Below, one piece after another: positions 23,393-34,266 of a DNA stretch of 64,000 bases. Made by a program: the position numbers and the translations under genes. Position 1 is the first letter of the stretch; each line of letters opens with the position of its first letter. The notes below the pieces were generated by a model, which searched no databases, had not been told where the DNA came from, and was given only the letters and a program-made list of their open reading frames with translations. Origin of the DNA: Lasioglossum baleicum (Eukaryota > Arthropoda > Insecta > Hymenoptera > Halictidae); contig NC_134935.1 of NCBI RefSeq assembly GCF_051020765.1, positions 7,503,579 through 7,567,578 on the forward strand. The letters are read 5' to 3'.

Positions 23393-23798
23393 TGGACTGC
23401 GGATTTTTATGCGTTTATGAAGAAACTGATTAAGTAAATATATATAACAGTGAAGGATCAGAAAAATCCAAGAATATCGTTACGTTGTTTTCAATGTAAA
23501 AAATCTATTAAGGGATGAAGTGAATTTTTATCCAACTCCTGTTGCCCACGATCGTTGCAAAATATTCGTATTTTGCATAAAGATGGGGCCAGGAGGATCT
23601 GAGAGGAAAGATTGATAGAGATTAATTAAACTGACTGAGTGGAATATAAAACAGTGAAGGATCAGAAAGGTCTAAGAATATCGTTATGTTGTTCTCAATG
23701 TAAAAAATCTATTAAGGGATGAAGTAAATTTTTATCCAACTCTTGTTGCTCACAATCGCTACCATATATTTTTATTTTGCATAAAGATCCGCTGCCTA
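23393..23798. mobile_element. hAT-type MITE, TAGACTGCGG family, enlarged by the tandem duplication
   Basis: It starts TGGACTGCGGATTTTTATGC and ends GCATAAAGATCCGCTGCCTA. The perfect 8-bp flanks GTAATTAG lie at 23385-23392 and 23799-23806. It fills most of the 463-bp intron, and its inside contains the duplicated splice-site segment. Confidence 0.82.
23598..23600 (-). other. decoy 3' splice site created by duplication
   Basis: The minus strand reads TTTCCTCTCAG ending at 23599, then ATCCTCCTGGCCCC, the same 14 bases that open the true exon at 23358. Its pyrimidine tract is at least as good as the genuine one. Splicing from the donor at 23821 into this site would add 29 sense codons in the same phase and then hit TAA, giving a truncated protein that lacks the Trp-rich exon. 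Confidence 0.6.
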
Positions 23799-23821
23799 GT
23801 AATTAGAAAAAGTATCCTGAC

Positions 23822-24266
23822 CTGTTCCCGTCCCAGGAATGATGCAATCTCTGTTGCTGCATCTTATCAGGCAGGTCCTCAGGGTCCTCGTTGATCAGCG
23901 GCGACCAGTAGCCCTTCTCCAAAGGGAGAAACTTGCCTCGCTGAGGCCAGTATTTGGCCTCGGGCTGAGGCTGCCTCCAGGGCCATTTCTCAGAAGTGAA
24001 TGACATCAACGGTCGCTCCTCCATAGTCCAGGATGGATTGTATTTGTAGGAGATATCCGGCCAGCTTCTGCTGAGCGGTAAATCGCGAGCGGGTAGCTCG
24101 TACTCTTCGCTCCTGGCGAAATTGTCCGCTTGTGCGCCGCCGAAGTCGCTCGGATAATCCTCCTCCTGTCTGCGCAGAAAGTTTCTTGACACCGGAGACA
24201 GTTGATTGTATCGCAGCCGTCGAGGGTACGAGTCGATCGCTTCGTAATCCGGTATGCGTCCCCCGT
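23822..24266 (-). CDS. exon of the large Trp-rich gene (exon 6 as numbered here)
   Basis: The acceptor CGACTTTACAG precedes 24266 and the donor AACAG-GTCAGG follows 23822. It enters with two bases (AC) that complete GAC from the previous exon's final G, reads 147 codons and exits in phase 2, matching the next exon. The peptide is Arg/Tyr/Pro-rich (GGRIPDYEAIDSYPRRLRYN near its start) and contains seven tryptophans in PSW, KWPW, YWPQ and YWSP contexts. It has no cysteine and no recognised domain. The GTCAGG donor is non-consensus at position 3 but still acceptable. This exon marks the change from the basic N-terminal half to the Trp-rich half of the protein. Confidence 0.82.
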
Positions 24267-24720
24267 CTGTAAAGTCGATTAATTGTCTATTGAAGTTACG
24301 GAACGCTGCTTGTCTCTGCCACCGGCGCTGCCGATGGGTTTAGAGCTTCTTGCTCTCCAGGAGGACTTGGTTTAACGGTTTGGGAAATTCGAATATCGTA
24401 GGGTTCGATCGGTTCGCTCTGTCAATGAATCAACGAATTAACGTACAAATAAATCAATGAATCCATCCACTCCACGAAGTACACAACATAAAATGTATAA
24501 AGACCGACACATTTACCGAAACCACGTTTCACGACGACACTGATCGATCGACGAAAAACCAAAACGAAAAGTCACAGTTCAAATCCGCCGCAATTTCATC
24601 TCGGACGAAAGTTAAAGAAAACAGGACCGACTGGTAGCAAATTGTCGGCTTTGTCCGAAAAATTACACGAACGAGAAGGAGCGAGTGGAACGAACGAACG
24701 AAGGAAGGAACAAGGTTTAC

Positions 24721-25242
24721 CTGGGGATCTATCGTACACGTTCCCGAAATCCCTGAGCCGTTGTACTCGTGCGTCCAGACCGTCGAGCTGCCCGAACCCA
24801 GGCTTCCTCTCGAACGTGGAAGAAGAGAAGGTCTTCGTGTGGCTCCTCGACTTGTTCCGTTCGATCAGATCCCGAGAGCTTGGCGAGATCCTCGGACTTT
24901 GGCCTGTGCCAGAAGCTTCTCCAGCTTCAGCTTCAGCAGAAGCGGCTAGCCGATTATTCGTTTTCTCAGTGTCCGCCGTTAGATCCTGCTGCCAATGGGG
25001 GCCGAACAGTCTTTCGGCGACGAGGTGCCATTGAATGGGCGTCGTTTGTCACGACGTCTCGGTCGTGGTCAACAAAGGCGGCGTCGCCGGAGCCGGCGTC
25101 AACGTGGTTGGCTTCTTTTTCTTCTTCTTCGACCTCTTGCGCAATTTTCGCGAGTCCAATGACGGCTCCGTCGTCCCCAGAATCGTCGAGGAGGGCCTGT
25201 AGTGCTGCTCCACCACTTTCACTGCGTTCTCCAGCCGAACCA
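24721..25242 (-). CDS. exon of the large gene containing one in-frame UGA (exon 5 as numbered here)
   Basis: The acceptor GCTATGCTTAG precedes 25242 and the donor CCCCAG-GTAAAC follows 24721. The two first bases (TG) complete TTG from the upstream exon's T. Then 63 codons read VRLENAVKVVEQHYRPSS, a short insert, RKLRKRSKKKKKK and a Thr/Pro-rich end, up to TGA at 25051-25049. The same frame then stays open for 109 codons to the donor and leaves in phase 1, exactly what the next exon (24266) needs. Both halves have G/C-rich third positions, and the second half contains Trp residues like the later exons. Either a stop-terminated short form and a readthrough long form exist, or an alternative acceptor near 24931 skips the stop. 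A competing 112-codon frame in the same interval has poor third-position bias and does not fit the exon phases. Confidence 0.72.
24931..24932 (-). other. candidate alternative 3' splice site that would bypass the in-frame UGA
   Basis: The minus strand reads CCGCTTCTGCTGAAG ending at 24931; an in-phase repeat of the site ends at 24925 (CTGAAG). Joining the upstream exon (exit phase 1 at 29549) to 24930 or 24924 keeps the frame and excludes the stop at 25051-25049. The pyrimidine tract is short, so strength is moderate at best. Confidence 0.3.
25049..25051 (-). other. in-frame UGA, candidate stop-codon readthrough site
   Basis: The context is ACG TCG TGA CAA ACG. UGA followed by C is the leakiest stop tetranucleotide in insects. 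It is the only stop in an otherwise continuous frame of 172 sense codons (63 before, 109 after) within one exon. No methionine occurs in the 109 codons after it, so internal initiation in this exon is not an easy explanation. Confidence 0.6.
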
Positions 25243-25555
25243 CTAAGCATAGCAAACGTTTCGTCATATTTTATTTCATTAACACTAAGCCTACCGACCA
25301 TCAAAAGCGACTGATGTGTATGGTATTATAAAAATAATAAGATTAAATTTATTTATATTTTGTGCGATTTTTAGTATAATGTATACTGGAGTCACAAAAT
25401 TCCCATGAAAACACCTTTACAATTTCAATAATTGTCAAATAAAAAATCTAAAATGGGTCATTTGACCCCTCGTGGCAGGTTTAGTGTTAAACTCATCTCG
25501 TAATACTAACGCAAAACGGCGAAGTCTCTATTTCCAAACTCCCAAATTGTTTCTA

Positions 25556-25852
25556 ACAAGGGAAGGACCCCAAGTGTCCGACTTCGATTTTGATAATCTT
25601 TTGTGAGACGATGGTATATGGATCCCTAATGATGTCTGTAAAATATCAGGTGTAGTTACTCAATAGTTTTAAAGATCTAAACAATTGGACTTCGAAAGCT
25701 TGAGCTGTAAATCATGGTATATCAACAAGGTATGAAAGTTTAATTATTTATATCTTTAAAACTATTCAATAATCATTATTAGGGATCCATATACCATCGT
25801 CTCACAAAAAATTGTCGAAATCGAAGTCGGACCCTTGGGGTCCTTCCCTTGT
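25556..25852. mobile_element. long-inverted-repeat MITE (ACAAGGGAAGG ends)
   Basis: The left arm starts ACAAGGGAAGGACCCCAAG and runs through CCGACTTCGATTTTG and GACGATGGTATATGGATCCC; the right arm is its reverse complement, ending CCTTCCCTTGT. The arms are about 85-90 bp. A related end (TAACAAGGGAGGATACCCAA) occurs near 20768. It lies in the intron between the exons at 29549 and 25242 and abuts the next nested elements. Confidence 0.82.
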
Positions 25853-26307
25853 AGGGGTACGGCTATAGTGGAGCGTCGAGGTGAGCGTTGCGTTGATGAA
25901 AGCGGTGCGGTGATTTTTGTTTCTACAGGGTCATCCGTTTTTAAACGGCCAAACGTTAATCAGCTGTAGAGGACCCCAAATGGAACAACTTTTACCCCTG
26001 TCACTTTTTTTGTTTCGGCCTTGATTTCCAGATAATTGCAAAAAACCATCATTTTTTGAGTTTACATAAAATTAAATATCTCAGGACTCCAATCATGAAT
26101 CTTGATGGTTTTTCCTTTGTTTAGTTTAAAATAAGTAGGGGCATCTTTTTTATTCAATAAACTTTTTTGTATGACGTTCGGATAAAAAAAAAGTGATAGG
26201 GGTAAAAGTTGTTCCATTTGGGGTCCTCTACAGCTGGTTAACGTTTAAAAACGGATGACCCTGTATATGCACCTAGCTCTTCATCGCTCCACTATATCTG
26301 TACCCTA
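25852..26307. mobile_element. outer MITE (TAGGGGTACGGCTATAGTGG ends) interrupted by another MITE
   Basis: The left end TAGGGGTACGGCTATAGTGG matches the reverse complement of the right end, TTAGGGTACAGATATAGTGG. Inside it, at 25926-26263, lies a second foldback element with its own ends and TA flanks, so this outer element was hit after it had inserted. Confidence 0.75.
25926..26263. mobile_element. inner foldback MITE (CAGGGTCATCCG ends, TA flanks)
   Basis: The arms begin TA-CAGGGTCATCCGTTTTTA and run inward about 85 bp through GCTGTAGAGGACCCCAAATG, GAACAACTTTTACCCCT and GTCAC; the right arm is the reverse complement ending CCCTG-TA. A short unpaired spacer lies between. Non-coding. Confidence 0.85.
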
Positions 26308-26344
26308 ATATTGTTGTTTCTTGCACGGCATAGTGAAATATTAA

Positions 26345-26530
26345 CCCTTTGCACACAGACCTATTTTAACACGAAAATTAAACATTTCTTCGACCTAGAA
26401 TATTTTTATTCTCTATGATCTTTTTAATTTCATGTGTACGAAATTGATATAATAGCTCATACAATTCTTAAATGTTTAGTAATTGATTCGATAACAACAT
26501 ATATAATAATCTAAACAATATTTTGAATAA
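26345..26530. mobile_element. piggyBac-type MITE relic (TTAA-CCCTTTGCAC end)
   Basis: TTAA at 26341-26344 is followed by CCCTTTGCACACAG. The body is the reverse complement of the copy at 10289-10464, sharing GACCTAGAATATTT, AATTGATTCGAT-like and ACAATATTTTGAATAA strings. The far end is eroded. Confidence 0.55.
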
Positions 26531-26959
26531 CGGAGCAGCAATTTTCAGAAGCGTCTCAGAGTCAGCTCTTTAGAAATTTCATAAAGTCGTGTAACTGTGT
26601 GGAAAAAAACGGTTCTTGCTCGCGCGCGAGGTTCGCAAATTCGTCACCGGTAGCAAATGGGCATTATCAAAGCGGCATTGTCCCGGTTAATGGAGATTAA
26701 GACGACGCCGAGGCGCGCCCAAGCTCTTTATGCAGTGTTCCACGAGGCGGCGCGCTTCAGACAGGAGAGACAAACTTGCACCCGCGGATTATTCACTGTC
26801 CCCGTGTAAATATTAACCACCGTTCTAGCGACGGTCGCGCGTTAACTACCAAATTAACGGACAGCCTACGCTCGAAACCCTGCGCGGCTCTCGCTTACTA
26901 TACCGAGGAGTCGCCGGAGAAATGAGCCCGCGTTTGTCTTTCGCTATCAAGCGCGTTCC

Positions 26960-27540
26960 GAGGATGTCGCTAATTTCTCACTCACCCTGCGGAAAGAAAT
27001 TAAGAAAATAAGTCTGTTGTTCGGTCGCTCTCTTCGCGGAGGTTCAACAGAACAAATCGGTGAAACAGATTTTCCTCCAACTGATTTCAAGATTTGTCTG
27101 TTATGAAAATCACAAACAAGAGCCATAGCAATGAAACAAAAATACAAGAACTGGCGCTAATGAAGCTAATTTCTCGCCGACTTTGCGGAATAAATAAACA
27201 AAATGGTCGTTCAATAGATCAAATCGGTGGAACAGATATTTCCGAGTGAAATAAAGCTTGGACTACAACTGACTTCAAGATTTGTCTCTTATGAAAATCA
27301 CAAATACGACCCAGAGCAATGAAACAAAAATACAAGAACTGGCGCTAATGTCGCTAATTTCTCGCCGACTCTGCGGAATAAATGAACAAAATAGTCGTTC
27401 AACAGAATAAATCGGTGGAACAGATTTTTCCGAGTGAAATAAAGCTTGGACTCCAACTGACTTCAAGATTTTTCTGTTATGAAAATCAACACAATTTCCT
27501 CCTCTCAACGGAAACGCAAATACTTAGCAACTTAACAGAA
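26960..27540. repeat. three tandem units of about 190 bp
   Basis: Units start near 26962, 27159 and 27347 at GCTAATTTCTC, and share CGGAATAAA, GGTCGTTCAA-like, CAAATCGGTG, AACAGAT, ACTTCAAGATTTGTCT and ACAAAAATACAAGAACTGGC. The second and third units are most alike. Open frames across the units contain stops and shift between units, so it is not coding. Located in an intron of the large gene. Confidence 0.85.
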
Positions 27541-29548
27541 ATACAAAAATTGCCGGCACGATTACTGCGAAAGAACGACCGCTGAAGCAAAAAAAAATTC
27601 ACGTCTGTGTAGCGTTCGATCGTGTTTCGCCCCGGTCCATCGGATCGGAACGGAACGACAAGAGTACAGGTTGCCCCGGGCACCGGAAGTAATCGAACAA
27701 GATTACGGGATCGAGCGAAAAATGCTCGATCACCCCGGTCTCTCGAACCGGAGAGAGGGAGAGGATTGAATCACGGAAAATCCAATCGGCGGAGCGAGCG
27801 AGTCGCGTTGATTCCCTCGTAATACGACGGTCTAATTGTCAGGAGGCAATTATACCAGGCAATAATGCGGACGCTATTCACCTAATCGAGCGATTGCCGA
27901 GGCTTTATTGGATTCCCAAGTGGACGCGGAACGCGATTAGCCCTCTCCGCCCTTGCTATTTCTTTCTCCTCCTCCGCCGTTTCCTCGTTCTCTTCCTTTT
28001 ATTCCGTCGGATCTGCGAAACCACCGCACCGGCTGGAATCTGGAATTTATTCACCGTCGAACAACCGTTCTACCGTCGACGATCCGACGGAACGGAACGG
28101 CTTTGTTCTCCCGACGTATTTTCTAATCGCCCGGACAGCCACTTCGCCGCGGGAAATTTAAATACTTGTTGCTCTCTCATGCTCGCGCACACGCAGATGC
28201 TCGGTTCCCGCCGTGCCGCCAGATGAAAATTAACGGCCCCCGGTTCCATTACCCGACTCGCAACAGGTCCCTTATTCTTAACTTGGCGAATTACAAACTT
28301 GCATTTGCAACTTCCGGCCCGGCGATGCTACCTGCTAACCCCCTTGCCGTCTGATTTTCTACCCTGTCGCGGTAATTAGAACTCTCCGAAATAATAAATG
28401 GAATTTCTGGAAATTGTAAACTTCCAGAAACAATATAGCTTGAACCTCTTTGTCTCGAGTTTGTTGCCTTACAATTTTATTCCGAGGTTTCTGGTTGAAG
28501 CGTTACAGAGTTGGGCAAAAATCAACTAATAATTAAAAATGACTAATAGTCTGATTGATTGTTAGTCAAAACTTTAAAAAAGTTTGAGTTAAACCTTTTT
28601 GATTAGTTAGTCATAACTACATGGCATATTTTTGTTTGGAGTTTCTAGTTGCGTTTTTTCAAGGTTTAAATAGGGTTTGATGTGGAATTTCATGAATTCT
28701 CCATAAGAAGACGTGTTAAAATGTGCAAACTTTAAGTTGCTATAATTCTTAAACGGTGCAGCGAATCGAACCCAAATAACTTTGGTAACTGAATTAATTT
28801 AGTAAGAATTATATCTTGTCAAATTTTCAAAAATTTTGTTGCGTTTTTATATACCTCCAGAACATCCTTAACATCTTTATGCAACATAAAAGATATTTGC
28901 CCTGATTGCAAGACACTTTAATTGTCTCATTCATTTAATTGTCTCTAAGTGTCTTATTAAGCTGAAATGAATACACCGATGTCCTTAAATCTACGTAATT
29001 CGTCCACTGCTTTAAACTGCACGTGCACATTTATCATAAACGCATCGAATCCGCAGTCTAGTAATAACAAATGGCAGCAATGCCAGCTCTACACGAGAAT
29101 TTCCGAACGAGCTACTGAATACGCAACAATTGAAAATAAGATTTGGCCGATCAGCGGTCGAGAATAAAGGGTTCAGCTATAGTTTCTAGATAGCTCTGAG
29201 CGTGCTCTCTTTGCTCTAGGATGGTAGAGCAACTCGACGGCTGGTAGCCGATAATCGATAAATCCCGGTGAAGCGAGAGCAACACGAAGAGAGAGAGGAC
29301 GGTTCCGTTGGGTCCCGAAACGATTCGAGGTTTCGCTTCCCGAGTAAACAAACCGGGTTGCTTCCCTTTCGGGCCACGTTACGAAAGCCGATTCACTGGA
29401 GGCTGGGAGATGAGGCTCCCTCTCTCACACCAATGCCAACCGAATCCATCAATCGCGATCGCCGATTAATGGGAACCGAATTAATGAGCGAAGCTATCTC
29501 GCGCAGCAGTTCCTACAAGAGAGATCTACGGCCGCTGTGCCTACTCAC
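27541..29548. other. intronic stretch, no exon seen
   Basis: It contains GC-richer unique sequence (27590-28360), a hAT-like terminus ACAGAGTTGGGCAAAAATC at 28506 without a recognisable partner, and a decayed copy of the common hAT MITE ending at 29060. No coding evidence in either strand. Confidence 0.4.
28868..29060. mobile_element. hAT-type MITE, TAGACTGCGG family, left end decayed
   Basis: The right end reads CGCATCGAATCCGCAGTCTA at 29041-29060. The left end keeps only ATCTTTATGCAACATAAAAG. The interior TTGCAAGACAC matches the 54072 copy (GATTGCAAGACACAGG). Confidence 0.6.
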
Positions 29549-29639
29549 AGAGAAGTTTCTGCAGGATGTTCATCTCCTGGGCCATCTTCTTCATCGAGTT
29601 CACGAACTCCTCCTCCTCCTCGAGGACATCCTCTCGGTC
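29549..29639 (-). CDS. short coiled-coil-like exon of the large gene (exon 4 as numbered here)
   Basis: The acceptor AATCGATCAG precedes 29639; the donor is the perfect consensus CTCT-GTGAGT after 29549. It enters in phase 0 from the exon ending at 41484, encodes 30 codons (starts DREDVLEEEEEFVNS, ends NILQKLL) and exits in phase 1; its last T joins TG of the next exon to make Leu. The Glu run followed by Met/Leu/Lys heptad-like spacing suggests an alpha-helix or short coiled coil. The pyrimidine tract is weak, but both phases match. The 133-codon plus-strand frame across it is antisense. Confidence 0.8.
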
Positions 29640-30271
29640 CTGATCGATTACAAAATAGATATTTTGTAATTAGTTCCTGAGCTGAAGCGATCGAACATTG
29701 TATTATTAGTTCGCTATTGATTTATGATAATAACTGCTCGGTGTAGCCAGTTGAAAAAATTTGTGTAGACGATCTAGACGATCAATAATATTGTCGAGAT
29801 GTAGGTTGACAATAATATTGAAGCTCCCGAATTAACAATGAATTAATTAATTGAACCCCTGCTAGACGGTCAATATGCCCCTTCAATGCGCCTCGTCAAT
29901 ATTATTGATAGGCGTTTTGACAATATTGTTGACCGTGTAGGGGCCCCTTAAGAGAAACTTGCCGCAAAATTGTTTGTAACAAAGAGAATTGTTAAAATTG
30001 TTTTTCACATCAACACCTTCCACTCATCCAGAATAGGAAAAGTGTGAAAGAGGCCACATGTCGCAAACAAATAGTTATTGAGATATAAGCTGTTAAAGTT
30101 TTTGCAAAATTTGATTGTGTGGAGTTATACGTATAGGCGAAAGCCTACTACTACAGTCCACCCAACCGTGTCGATGAGACAGAACATAATCGTGTGCGTG
30201 ACTCGAGACAAACGAGATTTAAAGGGCATTCGTTGCTAGGCCCGTACGGTGTCATCGTCTTCCTCCCCATT

Positions 30272-30868
30272 TGGTTCATAAATTTAAAGTTGCAGAATAT
30301 GAAAGAATACCTTATATCCATTGTTATAAGAATATTAATCCTGTATTATAAAATGTTACCGTACCTCACCGTTCCTCCAGCGGATTAGGCGATATACCTG
30401 TAAAGGTCGTTATAGCAAGCAAAAAACGCATGCGAATCGACAACACGTGCGACGAACCCTCTTTTTTTTTCTCAACTTAAAGTCCTTCCGATACACCCCT
30501 GTCCAATTAACAAACGCAACATTTCCCACCCTTAACCATTTATGAAAAACCGAGGTGACAACCGCAGTACTACTTTGATCGTGATTGGAATAACTTCTTC
30601 TCGTTCGCTGTCACGATTTCGGAAAGTGTGTTGTGTAGTGTCCAGTGATTGTCTAGAAGTGTGGTGTTTTGTTCTTCATCGTTAATAAGAAGTATTGGCG
30701 AAAATGGTAGTGTACTGTTGATCCGACGGAGGAACAGAAAATCCTGAAAAATTTGTAAGTACCTATACTCGACATTAGTATTTTATAATGTAGGATTCAT
30801 ATTCTTATGTGTAAAAGAATGGATATAAGGTATTCTTTCACATCTTGCAACTTCAAATTTATAACTAC
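30272..30868. mobile_element. inverted-repeat element, about 85-bp arms
   Basis: The left arm near 30274-30358 (AAATTTAAAGTTGCAGAAT, then GAAAGAATACCTTATATCCA) is the inverted partner of the right arm near 30782-30866 (TGGATATAAGGTATTCTTTC, then TTGCAACTTCAAATTTATA). Between them lie about 420 bp of unique sequence including ATGGTAGTGTACTGT at 30703 and a strong plus-strand donor GTAAGT at 30753. It looks like a decayed DNA transposon or its 5' part. True termini outside the arms are not defined. Confidence 0.6.
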
Positions 30869-33800
30869 AGCAGTTAAAAAAGTGTATGGTATAGACCTGT
30901 TTAGTTTTCTTGTAATAATCCTTCTTTCTCGAAAATGGTACACATTGAAACGTCTGTGGAAACATTGGACATTTTTTTCTGTGAACGAGTCTAACGCAGA
31001 ATTGAAGATTAAAGCGTACTCTTTACAACCATATCTCGAAATATGATATACAATTTTTTTAGCCGTTTTATCGAGCCTAGAATGAAAGCCGTATCGTCAA
31101 ATTCGCGGTAATATGAGAACGAACTTGATCCCGATGTATGTTCCATAAAACAGCAAAAAAATAATGTTACTTCCATGTTTGGAGTACCGTTGTAAAGAGG
31201 AAGCTTCGATCTTGAAATACATGATGTATTCAGTTACGAGAAAAATTTTTCAATGATTTTACAGACGTTTGAATTCATATGATTTTCTCAAAAGGAAAGC
31301 GTGTCGAGGGCTTGAATGAAAATTGAATTCAATGTGTTATGAAACAATCACCGTGGCAAAAGTTTTATGTAAAGTTAAATCGATTGAGGATTAAACAAAT
31401 TATTTCGATATTTCACAATTTGTTGTGAAAGATACATTGTAATGAAAATTTGACTAGAAATTAAACAGTCGTCAGAATTTTTGGTAATAAATAAATTGGG
31501 GTTGTAAAATTCTACATCACCACAGGATTATACCGAGTAATATTGCATTTTATTGTATATTTCACTGTTTCTCTTGATTCCCTTTTCTAAATATATTAAA
31601 AGACATTTTAAATAATGCACATTCTAATGGACGGTCGAGTGCAGTCGATTAATTAGTGAAAATCGAACTGATCCTGAAACATTACGGTGTTTGTCAGATT
31701 TATTTGCGCGAAAATATGTATCAATGAGAAGCAGAGAAACGTGAAATTTATTTATTCAAGCGAGAGATGTATATTTTTCTGCTTGATATGATCAGCTTCG
31801 AAAAGAGATCAGAAGATTTATCATATTTGGGTTTATCTGAAAGCATAGAATCATACACAAAATTTACTGTACCTTGAACGAATAATTATTTATATATATA
31901 TGCATATTTTTAATGATTGTGTATATATTAATTCACCGTTAAAACCAACAGAAATATTTCAAGCTTTAATCAGAGGGGCTAAACGTAATCGGATCGCACG
32001 TTGTTGATCACGACTACACTGTAACTGTTAATTCGATTACGAGTTCTTGTAATTAACAATTACACAGAGCAACTACCAATTAAATGAACGGTTACATTTG
32101 GATTGTGATTATTAATGCGTAATCTGATTATGAACTGACCAACTATGCTTTTAATCCCACGCAAACCAATCCGGGAATATGTGTAGAGTAACGATGGCAA
32201 ACAAAAGATTATACTCGATCGTCGATTTTCATAATTAATTCTATTCTGGCAGGGAAAACCTCGCATACATTTTCTGTCTCGAGTACATACGCGTTCAAAC
32301 AATTCTCTGACGTTCTTCAACTCTGAATTTCGAAGTGAAAATAATGCGATCAAGTTTCCGACTCGATTAAAGATGCATAAAAATTTATCGAAACATCTTG
32401 GGAACGTCTTTGGACTTGCAAAAGAAATGTTTGAGATACTGTATCTCCGTGCGAAAAAATTGCACGAAAATCTACTTGCGCTCATTTTAAAGGGTGGAAG
32501 TACTTCATTTCCTTTTTCCAATTTCTCGAAAATGCGGGAGACAGCATACATTCTGCGGGGATTGAACTTGACCTAACCCGACATCGTCTGCGAATCTCAC
32601 TGGCACGCGGAGAGCGACAGCCGTCAGCCAGGCAACGACTCTCTCTCTCTTTTACCGCGGTCGTTAATGATCGTCGAGAGCCGCGTATTTTCCGTGGGCT
32701 CGGGAAAATATTCCGTCGTCGACGGTGTATTTCGCGACGAACGTTCGAGCTTGCAGAAACGCATAAAGCCAGGGGGAAAACCGCGGATGCGGCGACGCGG
32801 AACCAGCGGCGGAAATTCTCGCACGAGTTGCCGTTTCGCGAACGCGTCGGTAAACGTTCGTTAAGCGGTTCGCATTTTCTATATCGACGATTTGTTAATT
32901 TCGCCTCCGAACCGGCGGGAAACAGCGAGGTGGATTTTTATCGACGGCCAGCTGCGTCTGATTTAGAAATCCTCGTGTACAATTCCCAGACAAGTATATC
33001 CGCGCCGTATATTTCACGAAAAGACCGTTCCGTCGGCTTCATAATTCCGGTCTCCCCGTTACGCCTCGTCGAACCACTCGACGGGCAATCGTAAATCAGT
33101 GTAATTAAGATGAAAAGCTCCCTTGTCCCGCGCGATCCTCCCTGCACCCTTTAAAACCCGCCCGCACGCCCTTCTTGTCTCTTTAATGCTCGGTAGCTCT
33201 TTAATAAAAATTAATGAGTCTCTCGCGGCCGATTCCACGAAGCTCTCTCGCTCGATCAAAAATAGAAAAACCTCCCCGTTTTCCTTTGAATGCGAGCAGC
33301 CTAAAATATTATATTCTACGTACAAGCTCTGCTCTATTCAGCCTTTCATAAACTTTTTACACGAGCTCTCTATATTCTTTTAATAAAAATCGACTGCTGC
33401 TCTCTCCGTATCCTCCAGCGTAAAAACCTCCTTTCTATTATTTTTACAACACGATCTTTTCTCTCTCCACTTTCATCTTTTTTATCCTCTTTCTCCGAGG
33501 GAAGCTTCACCCCGACGATCTAAAAACTGACACACCTACCAATCTCTCCTTTACCGTCCTCCGATGCAAATCCCAGCTCGAATCGGCTCATCTAACACAA
33601 ATCAAAGTAAATCTCTCCCTCTGTTCTCGACTTTCCGTGACTCCAATAAAATCCTGCGCCATTCTTCAACCCCCTACTGTCCGTCTTTCCGTCGGTTTCG
33701 TCTCGCTATACTCTTCTTCTTTCGGTTTCGGACTCCCCTCGAAGGAAGATCGACCTCCTTTTTATTCACTATTGCCGGTGGACGTATCGTTAAACCTCTC

Positions 33801-34266
33801 CGGAGCCTTGACGATTTCGCTGATTCCTCCTGCCGATTTTCGAGGAGCCTCGAAACGTTTCAACCACTTGTCTCGTCGAGTCAGGCTCTCGTCACGAAGA
33901 TTTCGAACTGAATCCCCTTGATATTCCTCTCGATGTCGTTTCTGTACTGAGATATTAGTGTTCGGTCGTTCGGAAAGTTAGTTCGGTTTCTCAAGGAAAA
34001 GTGAATGCCGATCTTTTACCATTTGGAATAATTTTTGTGACATTTTGATATCTGCGATTTTTCAGGAAACTTGAAGACCCCATGCTCGTAGAATTTCTGT
34101 TTTTGATTAGTAGAAAATTGAATTATACGACTTTTTACGACTTTATTTGAAATGAGATTTTCAGTGCGATGGTACATTCTCTCTTTAAAGAGCACATAAT
34201 TTTTTCTTTCGTTGATTTTGCACATTTGATGCGATGACAAAGAAATGCTTGAACAGTTAGAAAGTA

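Larger units (their letters stand above)
23345..23806. repeat. 240-bp tandem duplication carrying an exon edge, a 3' splice site and a MITE
   Basis: Positions 23345-23361 (GGGGCCAGGAGGATCTG), which include 14 bases of exon 23358-22063 and its acceptor AG, recur at 23585-23601. The following MITE interior is duplicated too: ACAGTGAAGGATCAGAAA and AAAAAATCTATTAAGGGATG occur in both halves. The second copy has a small deletion and substitutions. The duplication lies in the intron upstream of the Trp-rich exon. Confidence 0.88.

Noticed and set aside
24966..25304. 112-codon minus-strand frame with an acidic run overlapping the UGA-containing exon
   Set aside because: Its third positions lack the G/C bias of the overlapping frame, it ends before the donor at 24721, and it does not fit the phases of the exons on either side.
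24642..25314. Long plus-strand open frames over the minus-strand exon
   Set aside because: They are antisense to a well-supported exon and have no splice sites or start context of their own.
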